A stretch of DNA of 64,000 nucleotides from Sphingobium baderi. Its GTDB lineage: Bacteria > Pseudomonadota > Alphaproteobacteria > Sphingomonadales > Sphingomonadaceae. Positions 34,938 to 44,403 of this stretch are shown here, in pieces. The translations under genes and the position numbers were made by a program. Position 1 is the stretch's first letter. Every line of letters starts with the position of its first letter. The stretch spans positions 620,001 to 684,000 of the forward strand of contig NZ_CP013264.1 in the NCBI RefSeq assembly GCF_001456115.1, written 5' to 3'. Below the pieces are notes generated by a model, which was given only the letters and a program-made list of their open reading frames with translations, was not told the DNA's origin and made no database searches.

Positions 34938-37900
34938 GTGCAGATAAAGCGCCTCAAGCTGTCCGGCTTCAAGAGCTTCGTCGACGCAACGGAGCTGCGG
35001 ATCGAGCCGGGCCTGACCGGCATCGTCGGCCCCAATGGCTGCGGCAAGTCCAACCTGCTGGAAGCGATCCGCTGGGTCATGGGCGAATCCAGTGCCAAGT
35101 CGATGCGCGGCGGCGGCATGGAGGATGTGATCTTCGCGGGCACCGCCAGCCGCCCGCAGCGCGATTTCGCCGAAGTGTCGCTGCTGACCGTGCAGGAACA
35201 GGGCGAGCTTTTTTCCGCCGTCGATGTGGGGGCGGACGGCGAACTGGAAGTCACCCGCCGGATCGAACGGGGGGCGGGCAGCGCCTATCGCGCCAATGGG
35301 CGCGACGTGCGGGCCAAGGACATCGCCCTCATCTTCGCCGATGCCGCCACCGGGGCGCATAGTCCCGCGCTGGTGAGCCAGGGGCGCATCGCCGCCGTCA
35401 TCGCCGCGCGCCCGCAGGAACGCCGGGCCATGCTGGAGGAAGCGGCGGGGATCGCGGGCCTGCATGTGCGGCGCAAGGATGCCGAACAGAAGCTGCGCGC
35501 CGCCGAGGGCAACCTGACCCGGCTGGACGAGATATTGGCGGACATGGAGAGCCGCGCGGGCAGCCTGCGGCGGCAGGCCAAGGCGGCGGAACGCTATATC
35601 CGGCTGTCGGAACAGATCCGCGTGGCCGAGGCGCGGGTGATTTTCGCCCGCTGGCGCGAGGCGAGCGCGAGCGCCGACGCGGCGCGGACCGAGGCGAAGC
35701 AGGCGGAAGGCGCGGTCGTGGCGGCGCATGAAGCGCAGATAGCGGCGGCGGCCCACGCGCAGGCCGCGGTGGAGGCTCTGGCGGAACGGCGTTCCGCCGC
35801 GCAGGCGGCGCGCGATGCGGCCAATGAGGCGGGGCACAGGCTCAACGCGCTCAAGAGCGAGCGGGACGGTGTGGTGCGGCGGATGCACGACCTTGCCACG
35901 CAGGCGCGGCAGTTGGAGGAAGATCGCGAGCGCGAGGGGACGCTGGCCCATGACGCGGCGGAGGCGATGGCGCGGCTGACCGAGGAAGTCGCGACGCTCA
36001 AGGCGCGTATTGCCGGGACGGAAGCGATCATCCCCGACTTTGCAGCCCGGATCGGCAAAGCGGAGGACGCGGCGCGCGACGCCGAAGTGGAATTGGCAAG
36101 GGCGATGGCCAAACAGGCGGGCGAGCAAGCTGAACTGCGCGTGGCCGAGGCAGCCCTGGCGGCGGCGCAGGGGCGGCTGGACCGGGCAGAACGCGAGGTA
36201 ACGAAGCTGGAAGCAGAGGTCGATGCCCTGCCCGACGCCGCGCCGCTGGAAGCGAAGCGCGCCGAGGCGCTGGCCGCGCAGGAACAGGCCGGGCGGGATC
36301 GCGATGCCGCCGAAGCTGTGATTGCGGGGGCCGATGCGGAGCGGCAGGCGGCGAGCGAGGCGCGAGCGGAGGCGGATACCGCCTTGTCATCCACGCGGGC
36401 CGCTTTGGCGGCGCTGGATAGCGAGGCGGCGGCGCTGAGGCGTGCGGTGGAGAGCGGCGCGGGCGGGAAAAGCCGGGCGCTGGATCGGCTGAAGGCCGCG
36501 CCGGGTTATGAACATGCGCTGGCGGCGGCGCTGGGCGACGATCTGGAAGCGCCGATCGGGACGGAGGGGCCGCGATTCTGGGGCGGGGCCGCCCCGGCCG
36601 CAGGTGATCCTGCCATGCCGGAGGGATGCACGCCGCTTGCCGGTCATGTGACCGCGCCGCCGGAACTGGCGCGGCGGCTGGCGCAGGTCGCCGTGGCGGA
36701 GCGTGACGCGGGGCAGGCGCTGGCCGTGGGGCAGAGGCTGGTGACGCGGGACGGAAAGCTGCGGCGCTGGGACGGCTATGTCGCGACGCAGGGCGGCGCG
36801 GCGGCGGCGGAGCGGCTGATCCGGCTCAACCGGCTGGACGCGATTGCGGCGGTCCGCCCGGCAGCGGACAGGGCTGTCGAGGCGGCGCGGGCGGCGCAGG
36901 GCGACGCGCAGGCGCGCGAGCAGGCGGCGGCGCTGGCGCTGGCGTCCGGGCGGGCGGCTCTGAGCGAGGCGGAGCAGCGGTTGCGGACAGCCCTGCGCGC
37001 GGCGGACGAGACCGGGACGGCGCTGGAAAGGCTGGCCGGGCGGCGTGAAGGCATTGAGGAGCGGCTGACGGTCGCGCGGCGGGATCGCGATGCGGCGGCG
37101 CAGGAACGGCAAACGGCGCAGGCGGCGCGGGCCGCCATGCCCGATGGCGAGGAAACCCACGCTCTGGTCGCCAGCCTGTCGCAGGCGAGCGAAAAGGCGC
37201 GGGCCGCGGTCAGCCAGTTGCAGGCCGACCGGGCGTTGGCCGACAGGGCGCTGAGCGGCGACCGCGAACGCATGGCGGCGGCGGAGGCCGATGCGAAAAG
37301 CTGGCAATCCCGTGCGGGCGAGGCCGGGAAGCGCATCGCGGCGATGACGAAACGCGGCGAGGATGTGGCCGCCGAGCAGGCGCGGATGGCGCAGGAGCCG
37401 GAGCGGCTGGCAGACGCGATTGCCGCATTGACGGAGCAAGGCGCGGCGCTGACGGAGGCGTCCGACGCCGCGCGCAAGGCCGAGGCCGAGGCCGAGGCGA
37501 CGCTGCGGACCGCCGAACGGCGGGCGAGCGAGGCCGGGGAAGCGCTGGCGGCGGCGCGGGAAGCGCGGGCCACGGCAGTGGCGCGGGCCGAGGCGGCGGA
37601 CGAGCGGCGCATCGAGACCAACCGCCTGTCGGGCGAGCGGTTCGAATGTCCACCGCCGGTGCTGCCCGAGCGGCTGGGCTTTGCCAGCGCCGACATTCGC
37701 ATCGCCCAGACCGAACAGGCCGAGCATGATCGCCTGTCCGCCGAGCGCGAGCGGATCGGGCCGGTCAATCTGGTCGCGGCGCAGGAACTGGAAGAGCTGG
37801 ACGCCACGCAGGCGAAGAGCCGGGCCGAGAGCGAGGAACTGGCCCAGGCGATCCATCGCCTGCGCGGCTCCATCGGCAGCCTCAATCGCGAGGGGCGGCA

Positions 37901-38381
37901 AAGGCTGCTGGCCGCGTTCGAGGCGGTGGACGGGCATTTCCGGCAGCTTTTCACGACGCTGTTCAACGGCGGGCAGGCGCATCTGGAACTGATCGACAGC
38001 GACGATCCGCTGGAGGCGGGGCTGGAAATCATGGCGCAGCCGCCGGGCAAGAGGCTGTCCGCGCTGACGCTGCTGTCGGGCGGCGAGCAGGCGCTCACCG
38101 CCGTGGCGCTGATCTTCGGGCTGTTCCTCACCAATCCCGCGCCGATCTGCGTGCTGGACGAGGTGGACGCGCCGCTCGACGACGCCAATGTGGAGCGTTT
38201 CTGCGACATGCTGGACGCGATGGTGCGGCAGACGCGGACACGCTATCTGATCGTCACCCATAATGCCGTCACCATGGCGCGGATGCACCGGCTGTTCGGC
38301 GTGACCATGGTGGAGCGCGGCGTCAGCCGCCTGGTGTCGGTCAGCCTGGGCGGCGCGGAGGCTTTGCTGGCGGCGGAGTAG
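34938..38381 (+). CDS. smc: Chromosome segregation protein SMC
   Basis: 1147 residues from GTG 34938, with GGAGG six bases upstream. Walker A GPNGCGKSNLLEAIRW (about 32-47) and the Q-loop start the N-terminal ATPase half. Two long Ala/Glu/Arg coiled coils flank a hinge at about residues 525-620. The C-terminal half has the signature LLSGGEQALTAVALIFGLF and Walker B PICVLDEVDAPLDDANV. SMC folds sister chromosomes, with ScpA and ScpB (not in the window). Codon use is like its neighbours, and the hinge is shorter than in Gram-positive SMC. Confidence 0.98.
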   Translation: MQIKRLKLSGFKSFVDATELRIEPGLTGIVGPNGCGKSNLLEAIRWVMGESSAKSMRGGGMEDVIFAGTASRPQRDFAEVSLLTVQEQGELFSAVDVGADGELEVTRRIERGAGSAYRANGRDVRAKDIALIFADAATGAHSPALVSQGRIAAVIAARPQERRAMLEEAAGIAGLHVRRKDAEQKLRAAEGNLTRLDEILADMESRAGSLRRQAKAAERYIRLSEQIRVAEARVIFARWREASASADAARTEAKQAEGAVVAAHEAQIAAAAHAQAAVEALAERRSAAQAARDAANEAGHRLNALKSERDGVVRRMHDLATQARQLEEDREREGTLAHDAAEAMARLTEEVATLKARIAGTEAIIPDFAARIGKAEDAARDAEVELARAMAKQAGEQAELRVAEAALAAAQGRLDRAEREVTKLEAEVDALPDAAPLEAKRAEALAAQEQAGRDRDAAEAVIAGADAERQAASEARAEADTALSSTRAALAALDSEAAALRRAVESGAGGKSRALDRLKAAPGYEHALAAALGDDLEAPIGTEGPRFWGGAAPAAGDPAMPEGCTPLAGHVTAPPELARRLAQVAVAERDAGQALAVGQRLVTRDGKLRRWDGYVATQGGAAAAERLIRLNRLDAIAAVRPAADRAVEAARAAQGDAQAREQAAALALASGRAALSEAEQRLRTALRAADETGTALERLAGRREGIEERLTVARRDRDAAAQERQTAQAARAAMPDGEETHALVASLSQASEKARAAVSQLQADRALADRALSGDRERMAAAEADAKSWQSRAGEAGKRIAAMTKRGEDVAAEQARMAQEPERLADAIAALTEQGAALTEASDAARKAEAEAEATLRTAERRASEAGEALAAAREARATAVARAEAADERRIETNRLSGERFECPPPVLPERLGFASADIRIAQTEQAEHDRLSAERERIGPVNLVAAQELEELDATQAKSRAESEELAQAIHRLRGSIGSLNREGRQRLLAAFEAVDGHFRQLFTTLFNGGQAHLELIDSDDPLEAGLEIMAQPPGKRLSALTLLSGGEQALTAVALIFGLFLTNPAPICVLDEVDAPLDDANVERFCDMLDAMVRQTRTRYLIVTHNAVTMARMHRLFGVTMVERGVSRLVSVSLGGAEALLAAE

Positions 38382-38390
38382 AGGCCCGCC

Positions 38391-39848
38391 TCAATCGCGG
38401 CGCACCCAATGTTCGATGCGGCGGAACAGGCCGCGCTGCGTGACCGGCTCGAACATCTCGTCGGGATTTTCCGGGTCCAGCACTTCATTGTCGGCCAGCC
38501 ATTGCTGCACGTCGTTGAGATTGGGCGTTTCATAGGGACGCAGGGTGCGGCCCGCCTTGGTCCGCAATTCCTCTATCGCCGCGATCAGGCCGCGCTCGGC
38601 AATGAGGACGGAGACGCGCTCTTTCGGCAGGTCGAGATGCTCCGCGATAAGGTCGTCGCGGATGGCGGCGATCGTCGCCTGCTGACCGTCATTGGCGGGA
38701 AGCGCCGTGTCGATTGACATGTCGCATTCGGTGTCGAGGCCAAGCGAACGATTGTTCATGTTGGAGGAGCCGACGCGGATCAGGCGGTCGTCGGCGATCA
38801 GAATCTTGGCATGGACATAGATCGGCTCGCCACGCGCGGTGAAGGGATGATAGAGGCGCAGGCGATTGTAGGTATCGCGCGCCTTCAAAGCCTCGAACAG
38901 GCGGGCGCGGGCAGTGTCCATCGCCTGTTGTTCCAGCCAGCCGTCAGCCTGCTGCGGGTTGACGATGACGATTTCCGGGCCATCCGGATCGCCCAGCCGC
39001 GCCGCAAGGGCTTCGGCGATGCGGCGGGAAGCGAAATACTGGCTTTCGGCGTAGATGCAACGTCTGGCGGCCGCGATCTGGTTGACGTAGAGCCGTTCGA
39101 TCTCCTTCACCGGCGGCTGGTCGTCCATTTCCGGCGCAGTGCGGGCGATGGCGACATCCACGTCACGGAACTGGACGGGAAGCGCGTCAGGCCAGCAATC
39201 GTCCACGCCCTCGACCGGCGGCAGGTCGTCGCCCCCCGCCCCCTTCCAGCGGGCGCGGCTGTGATCGCCCAGCGCGGCCGCCACCGGCCCCTTGAGCGCG
39301 GTCGTCGCATCGTGCCACGGGCCATAGGACGTGCCGTCGGGATGCCTGCGGCCCGGATCGTCGTCGCGATGGTGGCGCGTGTCCCAGCGGTCGGCGGTCA
39401 TGTCGATGCCGCCGCAGAAAGCGAAGCAATCGTCGATCACCACGATCTTCTGATGATGGGACGCGCCGACCGGATGATGGCTGTCCAGCTTCACGGTGAT
39501 GCGGGGATGCGCCATCCAGCGCAGCGTCGTCAGCAGGTTGGACGGGCGCAGCATCGACTTGAACGCGCCGGTGTCCCAGCGGAGCAGGTAGATTTCGAGG
39601 TCCGGCGTGCGTTCCACCAGCCAGCGGATGAAATCGCCGATGATGACAGGCGCGCCGTCCTTCGCATCCTCCTCGCGGATGAGGCTGATGCGGGCGTCGA
39701 AATCCCAGCCGATCAGCATGATCCGCTTCGTCGCTTTCAGCATCGCGGCGCGGGCGTGGCGGAAATAGGCGTCTGCGTCGATGATGACGCTGGCCTGGGT
39801 GGCGCGGGCGATGCGCCAGCAATCCTGGCCCTGGGTCGGGGCGCTCAT
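38391..39848 (-). CDS. Phospholipase D family protein (two HKD motifs)
   Basis: 485 residues from ATG 39848. The first HKD motif is SHHQKIVVIDDCFAFCGGID (about 137-156), the second HAKILIADDRLIRVGSSNMN (about 364-383). The pattern is that of bacterial PLD-like phosphatidyltransferases and phospholipases; the absence of an N-terminal signal peptide or membrane helix suggests a cytoplasmic or membrane-associated enzyme rather than cardiolipin synthase. Its ATG overlaps the stop codon of ubiA (ATGA), so the two are co-expressed. The gene is convergent with smc. Confidence 0.9.
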   Translation of the reverse strand: MSAPTQGQDCWRIARATQASVIIDADAYFRHARAAMLKATKRIMLIGWDFDARISLIREEDAKDGAPVIIGDFIRWLVERTPDLEIYLLRWDTGAFKSMLRPSNLLTTLRWMAHPRITVKLDSHHPVGASHHQKIVVIDDCFAFCGGIDMTADRWDTRHHRDDDPGRRHPDGTSYGPWHDATTALKGPVAAALGDHSRARWKGAGGDDLPPVEGVDDCWPDALPVQFRDVDVAIARTAPEMDDQPPVKEIERLYVNQIAAARRCIYAESQYFASRRIAEALAARLGDPDGPEIVIVNPQQADGWLEQQAMDTARARLFEALKARDTYNRLRLYHPFTARGEPIYVHAKILIADDRLIRVGSSNMNNRSLGLDTECDMSIDTALPANDGQQATIAAIRDDLIAEHLDLPKERVSVLIAERGLIAAIEELRTKAGRTLRPYETPNLNDVQQWLADNEVLDPENPDEMFEPVTQRGLFRRIEHWVRRD

Positions 39849-40741
39849 GCGTTGCCGACCACGAGGCAGGCCAGGAACATGAGCAGTCCGGCGAAACGGT
39901 TGGAACGGAATTTGACGAGCGGGTCCGCGCCATCCTCCCTCAAGGTGCCGACCTGCCAGAGCAGATGCGCGGCCATGGGGAGGAGTGCGATGAGCGCCAG
40001 CAATTGCGGCCGGACCTGCCAGATGGCGGCGCTCCACAATGCGAGCGCGAGAAGATAGCAGAGCGTCACCCCGCCCCGCACATGGCGGCCCATGGACAGC
40101 GCGCTGGAGCCTATGCCGATCAACGCGTCATCCTCCCGGTCCTGCAGCGCATAGATGGTGTCATAGCCCACGACCCAGAAAATGGTTCCAGCATAGAGCA
40201 GAAGGCCCGGCAGGGTGAGCGATCCCGCCACCTCGCTCCAGCCGACGAGCGCGGCCCAGGAAAAGACGAGGCCGAGCCATAGCTGCGGCCATCCGGTGAT
40301 CCGCTTCATGAAGGGATAGGCCGCGACGAGGGCGAGCGAGGCCAGCGCCACGACCTGCGCGTAAAGGCGCAGTTGCAGCAGGACGGCGAGGCCGATGAGG
40401 CAGAGCGCGAGGAGCCAGACCCATGCGGCTTTCAGCGACACCGCGCCGCTCGCCAACGGACGCGCGGCTGTGCGGGCGACCTTCCGGTCGAGATCGCGGT
40501 CGACAATGTCGTTGAAGACGCAGCCCGCACCGCGCATGGCGATGCTGCCGACCAGCAGCCAGAGGATCAGCGGCCATTGCCGCGCGCCGCCGGCCAGAGC
40601 CACGCTCCACGCGCCCGGCCAGAACAGCAGCCACCAGCCGATCGGCCGGTCCAGCCGCGCCAGCAGCGCCAGCGCGCGCGGCAGGGCGGGCAGGCGCGCG
40701 ACGAGGCCGCGGGCTTCGCTGTCGGGGACGATCTGTTCCAC
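39845..40741 (-). CDS. ubiA: 4-hydroxybenzoate polyprenyltransferase
   Basis: 298 residues from GTG 40741. About nine hydrophobic segments. The first Asp-rich motif is FNDIVDRDLDRKVARTAARP (about 77-96) and the second is LQDREDDALIGI (about 199-210), binding Mg and the polyprenyl diphosphate. UbiA attaches the isoprenoid tail to 4-hydroxybenzoate in ubiquinone synthesis, in the inner membrane. It is transcribed away from rsmE. Confidence 0.95.
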   Translation of the reverse strand: MEQIVPDSEARGLVARLPALPRALALLARLDRPIGWWLLFWPGAWSVALAGGARQWPLILWLLVGSIAMRGAGCVFNDIVDRDLDRKVARTAARPLASGAVSLKAAWVWLLALCLIGLAVLLQLRLYAQVVALASLALVAAYPFMKRITGWPQLWLGLVFSWAALVGWSEVAGSLTLPGLLLYAGTIFWVVGYDTIYALQDREDDALIGIGSSALSMGRHVRGGVTLCYLLALALWSAAIWQVRPQLLALIALLPMAAHLLWQVGTLREDGADPLVKFRSNRFAGLLMFLACLVVGNA

Positions 40742-40828
40742 TTGCCGTTTCTCCGTTTGCGCGGCGCGTCTCGACTTCGCTCGACATGAGCGGCATTAGG
40801 GCGATGCCCGCGAAACGGAAAGACGCAA
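40742..40828. promoter_or_regulatory. Short divergent region between ubiA and rsmE
   Basis: 87 bases hold the promoters for both genes. The TCTCGACTTCGCTCGACAT stretch at about 40768-40787 is an imperfect palindrome (TCGAC/GCTCGA) of the kind scattered between genes in sphingomonads, and a related motif (CTTCGAC) recurs in the intergenic repeat near 48.7 kb. Confidence 0.4.
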
Positions 40829-41575
40829 ATGACCGCAACCCCCGCATGGCCGCCGCAAAGCGCGCCGCGCCTCTATGTCGAAACGCCGCTGGGCGAAGGG
40901 GCCGCTGTGCCGGTGGAGGGCAATGCGGCCCATTATCTGATCGGCGTGATGCGGGTGAAACCGGACGATGTGGTGCTGCTGTTCGACGGGCGGTCTGGCG
41001 AATGGGCGGCGCGGGCGCGCGACATTCGCAAGCGCGATCTGGTGCTGGTCTGCGAGACGCGGACCAGGCCGCTGGAACATGTGCCCGATTTCTGGCTGTG
41101 CTGCGCGCCGATCAAGAAGGGGCGCATCGACCTGATCGCCGAAAAAGCGTGCGAACTGGGCACGGCGAAGCTGCAACCGGTGCTGACGCGGCGGGCGGTG
41201 GTGGACAGGCTAAACCTCGACCGGCTGCGCGCGCATCTGGTGGAGGCGGCGGAGCAATGCGGGCGGACAGCGCTACCGGAGCTTGGGGAGATGGTGAAGC
41301 TGGACGCGCTGCTGCGCGAATGGCCGGATGATCGCTGGCTGTTCTTCGCGGACGAGACGGGCGGCGCGCCTTTGGAGCAGGCTTTGCGGGCGCATCCCGG
41401 GCCGGCCGCTTTCCTGATCGGGCCGGAGGGCGGATTCGATCCGAGTGAGCGCGAAGCGATCCGCGCCGTGGCGAAAGCCGTTCCCGTCTCGCTTGGCCCG
41501 CGCATCCTGCGCGCGGAGACGGCCGCCATCGCCGCGACATCGGCGTGGATGGCGCTGAATGGGGATTGGCAATAG
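40829..41575 (+). CDS. rsmE: 16S rRNA (uracil-1498-N3)-methyltransferase
   Basis: 248 residues. The SPOUT knot shows FLIGPEGGFDPSEREAI (about 192-208) and VSLGPRILRAETAAIAA (about 219-235). The N-terminal PUA-like part begins PRLYVETPLGEGAAVPV. It methylates U1498 of 16S rRNA using S-adenosylmethionine. It is followed by gshA after 100 bases on the same strand. Confidence 0.95.
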   Translation: MTATPAWPPQSAPRLYVETPLGEGAAVPVEGNAAHYLIGVMRVKPDDVVLLFDGRSGEWAARARDIRKRDLVLVCETRTRPLEHVPDFWLCCAPIKKGRIDLIAEKACELGTAKLQPVLTRRAVVDRLNLDRLRAHLVEAAEQCGRTALPELGEMVKLDALLREWPDDRWLFFADETGGAPLEQALRAHPGPAAFLIGPEGGFDPSEREAIRAVAKAVPVSLGPRILRAETAAIAATSAWMALNGDWQ

Positions 41576-41675
41576 TTTCATTCCGCAATGGGATTGAAGC
41601 CCTTGCGCGCGCGCCCTATCTGTCGCGCTCGCGCTCGCTGTTTGACGCGCGTGGGGGAAGCATTAAGGGCGGGGG

Positions 41676-43049
41676 ATGAGCACCAGAACCGACTCAGGGG
41701 GAAATGATCCCGTCATCGAAAGCCGCGATCAGCTGATCGCGGCCTTTGCCAAGGGCGAAAAGCCCAAGGATCGCTGGCGGATCGGCACCGAACATGAGAA
41801 ATTCGTCTATTCGGCGAAGGATCATCATGCCCCATCCTACGAAGAAAAAGGCGGCATCCACACGCTGCTGATCGGCCTTACCCGCTATGACTGGCAGCCG
41901 GTGTTCGAGGGTGAGAATATCATCGCCCTGTCCGGCCCCGACGGCACGATCAGCCTGGAACCGGCGGGACAGTTGGAGCTTTCCGGCGCGCCGCTCGAAA
42001 ATCTGCACCAGACCTGCGCCGAAACGGGCCGCCATCTGGAACAGGTCAAATATGTGGGCGATATGCTGGGCCTGGGCTTCCTGGGCCTTGGCATGTGGCC
42101 GGACAAGACGCGCGACGCGCTGCCGATCATGCCCAAGGGGCGCTATGGCATCATGCTGCGCCACATGCCGCGCGTGGGGTCGATGGGCCTCGACATGATG
42201 CTGCGGACCTGCACGATCCAGACCAACCTCGACTATGGCAGCGAAGCGGACATGGCGCAGAAATTCCGCGTGTCGCTGGCGCTGCAACCGCTGGCGACGG
42301 CGCTGTTCGCCAATTCGCCCTTCACCGAAGGGAAACCCAACGGATATCTTTCCTATCGCAGCCATATCTGGTCGGACACCGACCCCGGCCGCACGGGCAT
42401 GTTGCCCTTCGTGTTCGAGGATGGCTTCGGTTATGAGCGTTATGCGGACTATGCGCTCGATGTGCCGATGTATTTCGTTTACCGCGACGGCCGGTATATC
42501 GACGCGGCGGGGCAAAGTTTCCGCGATTTCCTTGCGGGCAAGCTCCCTGCCCTGCCCGGCGAAAAGCCGACCGAGAAGGATTGGGAGGATCACCTATCCA
42601 CCGCCTTCCCCGAAGTGCGGATGAAAAGCTTTCTGGAGATGCGCGGCGCGGATGGCGGGCCGTGGAATCGTATTTGCGCGCTGCCTGCTCTGTGGGTCGG
42701 GCTGCTCTACGATCAAGGGGCGCTCGATGCGGCATGGGATCTGGTCAAGGACTGGACCATGGAGGAGCGGCAGGTGCTGCGCGATTCCGTGCCGAAGCTG
42801 GGCCTCGACGCGCCGATCGCGGGCGGGCGCAAGCTGCGCGACATTGCGGGGCAGGTGCTGGACATTGCGCGGAGCGGGCTGGCGGCGCGCGGGCGGCTCA
42901 ACGCGGCGGGCGACAATGAAACAGGCTATCTCTCCGCGCTGGACGAGATCGTGGCTTCAGGCCGCACCCATGCCGAACGGCTGCTGGAACGCTATCATGG
43001 CGAGTGGGGCGGCGACATCAGCCGCATCTATGCCGAAGAGAGCTTCTGA
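41676..43049 (+). CDS. gshA: Glutamate-cysteine ligase (plant/alphaproteobacterial type)
   Basis: 457 residues. RIGTEHEKFVY (about 28-38) is the glutamate-binding opening, with LSGPDGTISLEPAGQLELSG, MPKGRYGIMLRHMPRVGSMG and RMKSFLEMRGADGGPWNR following; these mark the plant-like GshA class rather than the enterobacterial one. It makes gamma-glutamylcysteine, the first step of glutathione. GGGGG before the ATG serves as ribosome-binding site. Glyoxalases I and II, which need glutathione, are encoded 6-7 kb downstream. Confidence 0.96.
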   Translation: MSTRTDSGGNDPVIESRDQLIAAFAKGEKPKDRWRIGTEHEKFVYSAKDHHAPSYEEKGGIHTLLIGLTRYDWQPVFEGENIIALSGPDGTISLEPAGQLELSGAPLENLHQTCAETGRHLEQVKYVGDMLGLGFLGLGMWPDKTRDALPIMPKGRYGIMLRHMPRVGSMGLDMMLRTCTIQTNLDYGSEADMAQKFRVSLALQPLATALFANSPFTEGKPNGYLSYRSHIWSDTDPGRTGMLPFVFEDGFGYERYADYALDVPMYFVYRDGRYIDAAGQSFRDFLAGKLPALPGEKPTEKDWEDHLSTAFPEVRMKSFLEMRGADGGPWNRICALPALWVGLLYDQGALDAAWDLVKDWTMEERQVLRDSVPKLGLDAPIAGGRKLRDIAGQVLDIARSGLAARGRLNAAGDNETGYLSALDEIVASGRTHAERLLERYHGEWGGDISRIYAEESF

Positions 43050-43052
43050 CCT

Positions 43053-44354
43053 TCATTCCGCCGGTTGAAGATCGCCTTCGACCGGCCTTTTCCGTCCCGC
43101 GATCCATGCAAAGAAGCGGGGGATGGGCGCGTTGCGTTCCATCCATTCGCTATAGGCGCGATAATCGGGATCGACGGACAAATGCTTTTCCTCCGTCCTG
43201 GCGCGCCAGAAATAGACGGCATTGGTGGCCGCCAGCAGCGCGCAGTTGCGGACCAGCTCGGTCAGGCTGCCTGAAACCGTGAGGAAGGGCAGCGAGGAGA
43301 ACCACCAGAACAGATTCTTCGAGAGGTAAGCCGGATGGCGCGTCCAGCGATAGGGGCCATGCGTCAAGATGCCGCGATGGGTGAGGTTGGAAAAGCGGAT
43401 GCCGAACACGACTGTCGCCCAGGCATAGATGCCGGTCAGCAGCACCAGCCAGCCGCCCAGCAACCATTGCAGCGCCGTGTGTCCTTCCGTCCACATATCC
43501 CATTCCGCGCCGCCCGCATGATAATCGAGCGGGCCGCCATTCCCCATCAGGACGAAGGGCGGATAGCAGATCAGCGCCGCGACCCATCCGGCCAGATAGG
43601 GATTGGCCGTGCGGATGTGGGAATCCAGCGGCTTCATCGTCAGCATGTAGCCGACCGTCGCCATGCACACGTCGATCATGAACATGACCGCGATCAGGAA
43701 CGCCGCCAAGGCTACGGGATGGGAAAAGGCTTCGTCGATCCGCCACTGGACGACGCTGGCGAAATTGCCCGGCACGATGGAGACCATGAAGGCGAGGAAG
43801 AAGCCCTTCACGGCCCATGCCCGCGCATGATTGGCCACTTCGCGCATGTCGGGCGCGCCCGCAGATCCGCCGATCACCCATTGGCCAAAGGCGTAGCTGG
43901 CGTCGCGCGGATCGATCAAACGCCGGTCGAGCCAGATGACATAGGGAACGGACAGCACCAACAGCCATGGCGCGGCGACCATGAACAGATCCATCGAAAA
44001 ACGGTAATTGCCGTCCCAATACCAGCGCGCGACGCAGTAGAAGATGGCGAGGGCGAGCCATGTCGCCCACAGGCCGGCGATCTTGACGAGGCTGATGTCG
44101 CGCGCTTCGCTCCATGGCCGCGCCGCGCCCTTCCAGTCGATGCCGGTGGAGGCATTGCGGTGCACCTTGTCCACGATCAGCGACCACAGCACCATCGGCA
44201 CCCCGCAGGCGGCCACGGCGACAAGACCCGCACTGGGACCATCCATGCCATAATGCCGCGCAATCAGCGTCCACAGGCCAAGCCCGGCGAGGCCAGCAAG
44301 GCCGACTCCATGGCTGACGGCGGATTTGGGGCGGACTGCAGCGGGATTCGTCAT
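43053..44354 (-). CDS. Membrane methyltransferase of the isoprenylcysteine carboxyl methyltransferase (ICMT/PEMT) type
   Basis: 433 residues from ATG 44354. About ten hydrophobic segments. The C-terminal part has GPYRWTRHPAYLSKNLFWW (about 353-371) and EEKHLSVDPDYRAYSEW (about 402-418), the S-adenosylmethionine-binding pattern (RHPxY ... E) of the ICMT/PEMT group. The substrate in bacteria is unknown. It is convergent with gshA (three bases apart). Confidence 0.8.
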   Translation of the reverse strand: MTNPAAVRPKSAVSHGVGLAGLAGLGLWTLIARHYGMDGPSAGLVAVAACGVPMVLWSLIVDKVHRNASTGIDWKGAARPWSEARDISLVKIAGLWATWLALAIFYCVARWYWDGNYRFSMDLFMVAAPWLLVLSVPYVIWLDRRLIDPRDASYAFGQWVIGGSAGAPDMREVANHARAWAVKGFFLAFMVSIVPGNFASVVQWRIDEAFSHPVALAAFLIAVMFMIDVCMATVGYMLTMKPLDSHIRTANPYLAGWVAALICYPPFVLMGNGGPLDYHAGGAEWDMWTEGHTALQWLLGGWLVLLTGIYAWATVVFGIRFSNLTHRGILTHGPYRWTRHPAYLSKNLFWWFSSLPFLTVSGSLTELVRNCALLAATNAVYFWRARTEEKHLSVDPDYRAYSEWMERNAPIPRFFAWIAGRKRPVEGDLQPAE

Positions 44355-44403
44355 GGTCCCGACTTTAGGGCGAAATGGTAAGCAAGCCGTGAAGGCGCTG
44401 CCC

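Noticed and set aside
36387..38288. 633-codon open frame on the minus strand
   Set aside because: Antisense shadow of smc coiled-coil sequence; composition Arg/Pro/Gln/His-rich without domains.
40768..40787. TCGAC palindrome before rsmE as a specific operator
   Set aside because: The motif type is common between genes in this group of bacteria and no regulator is indicated.
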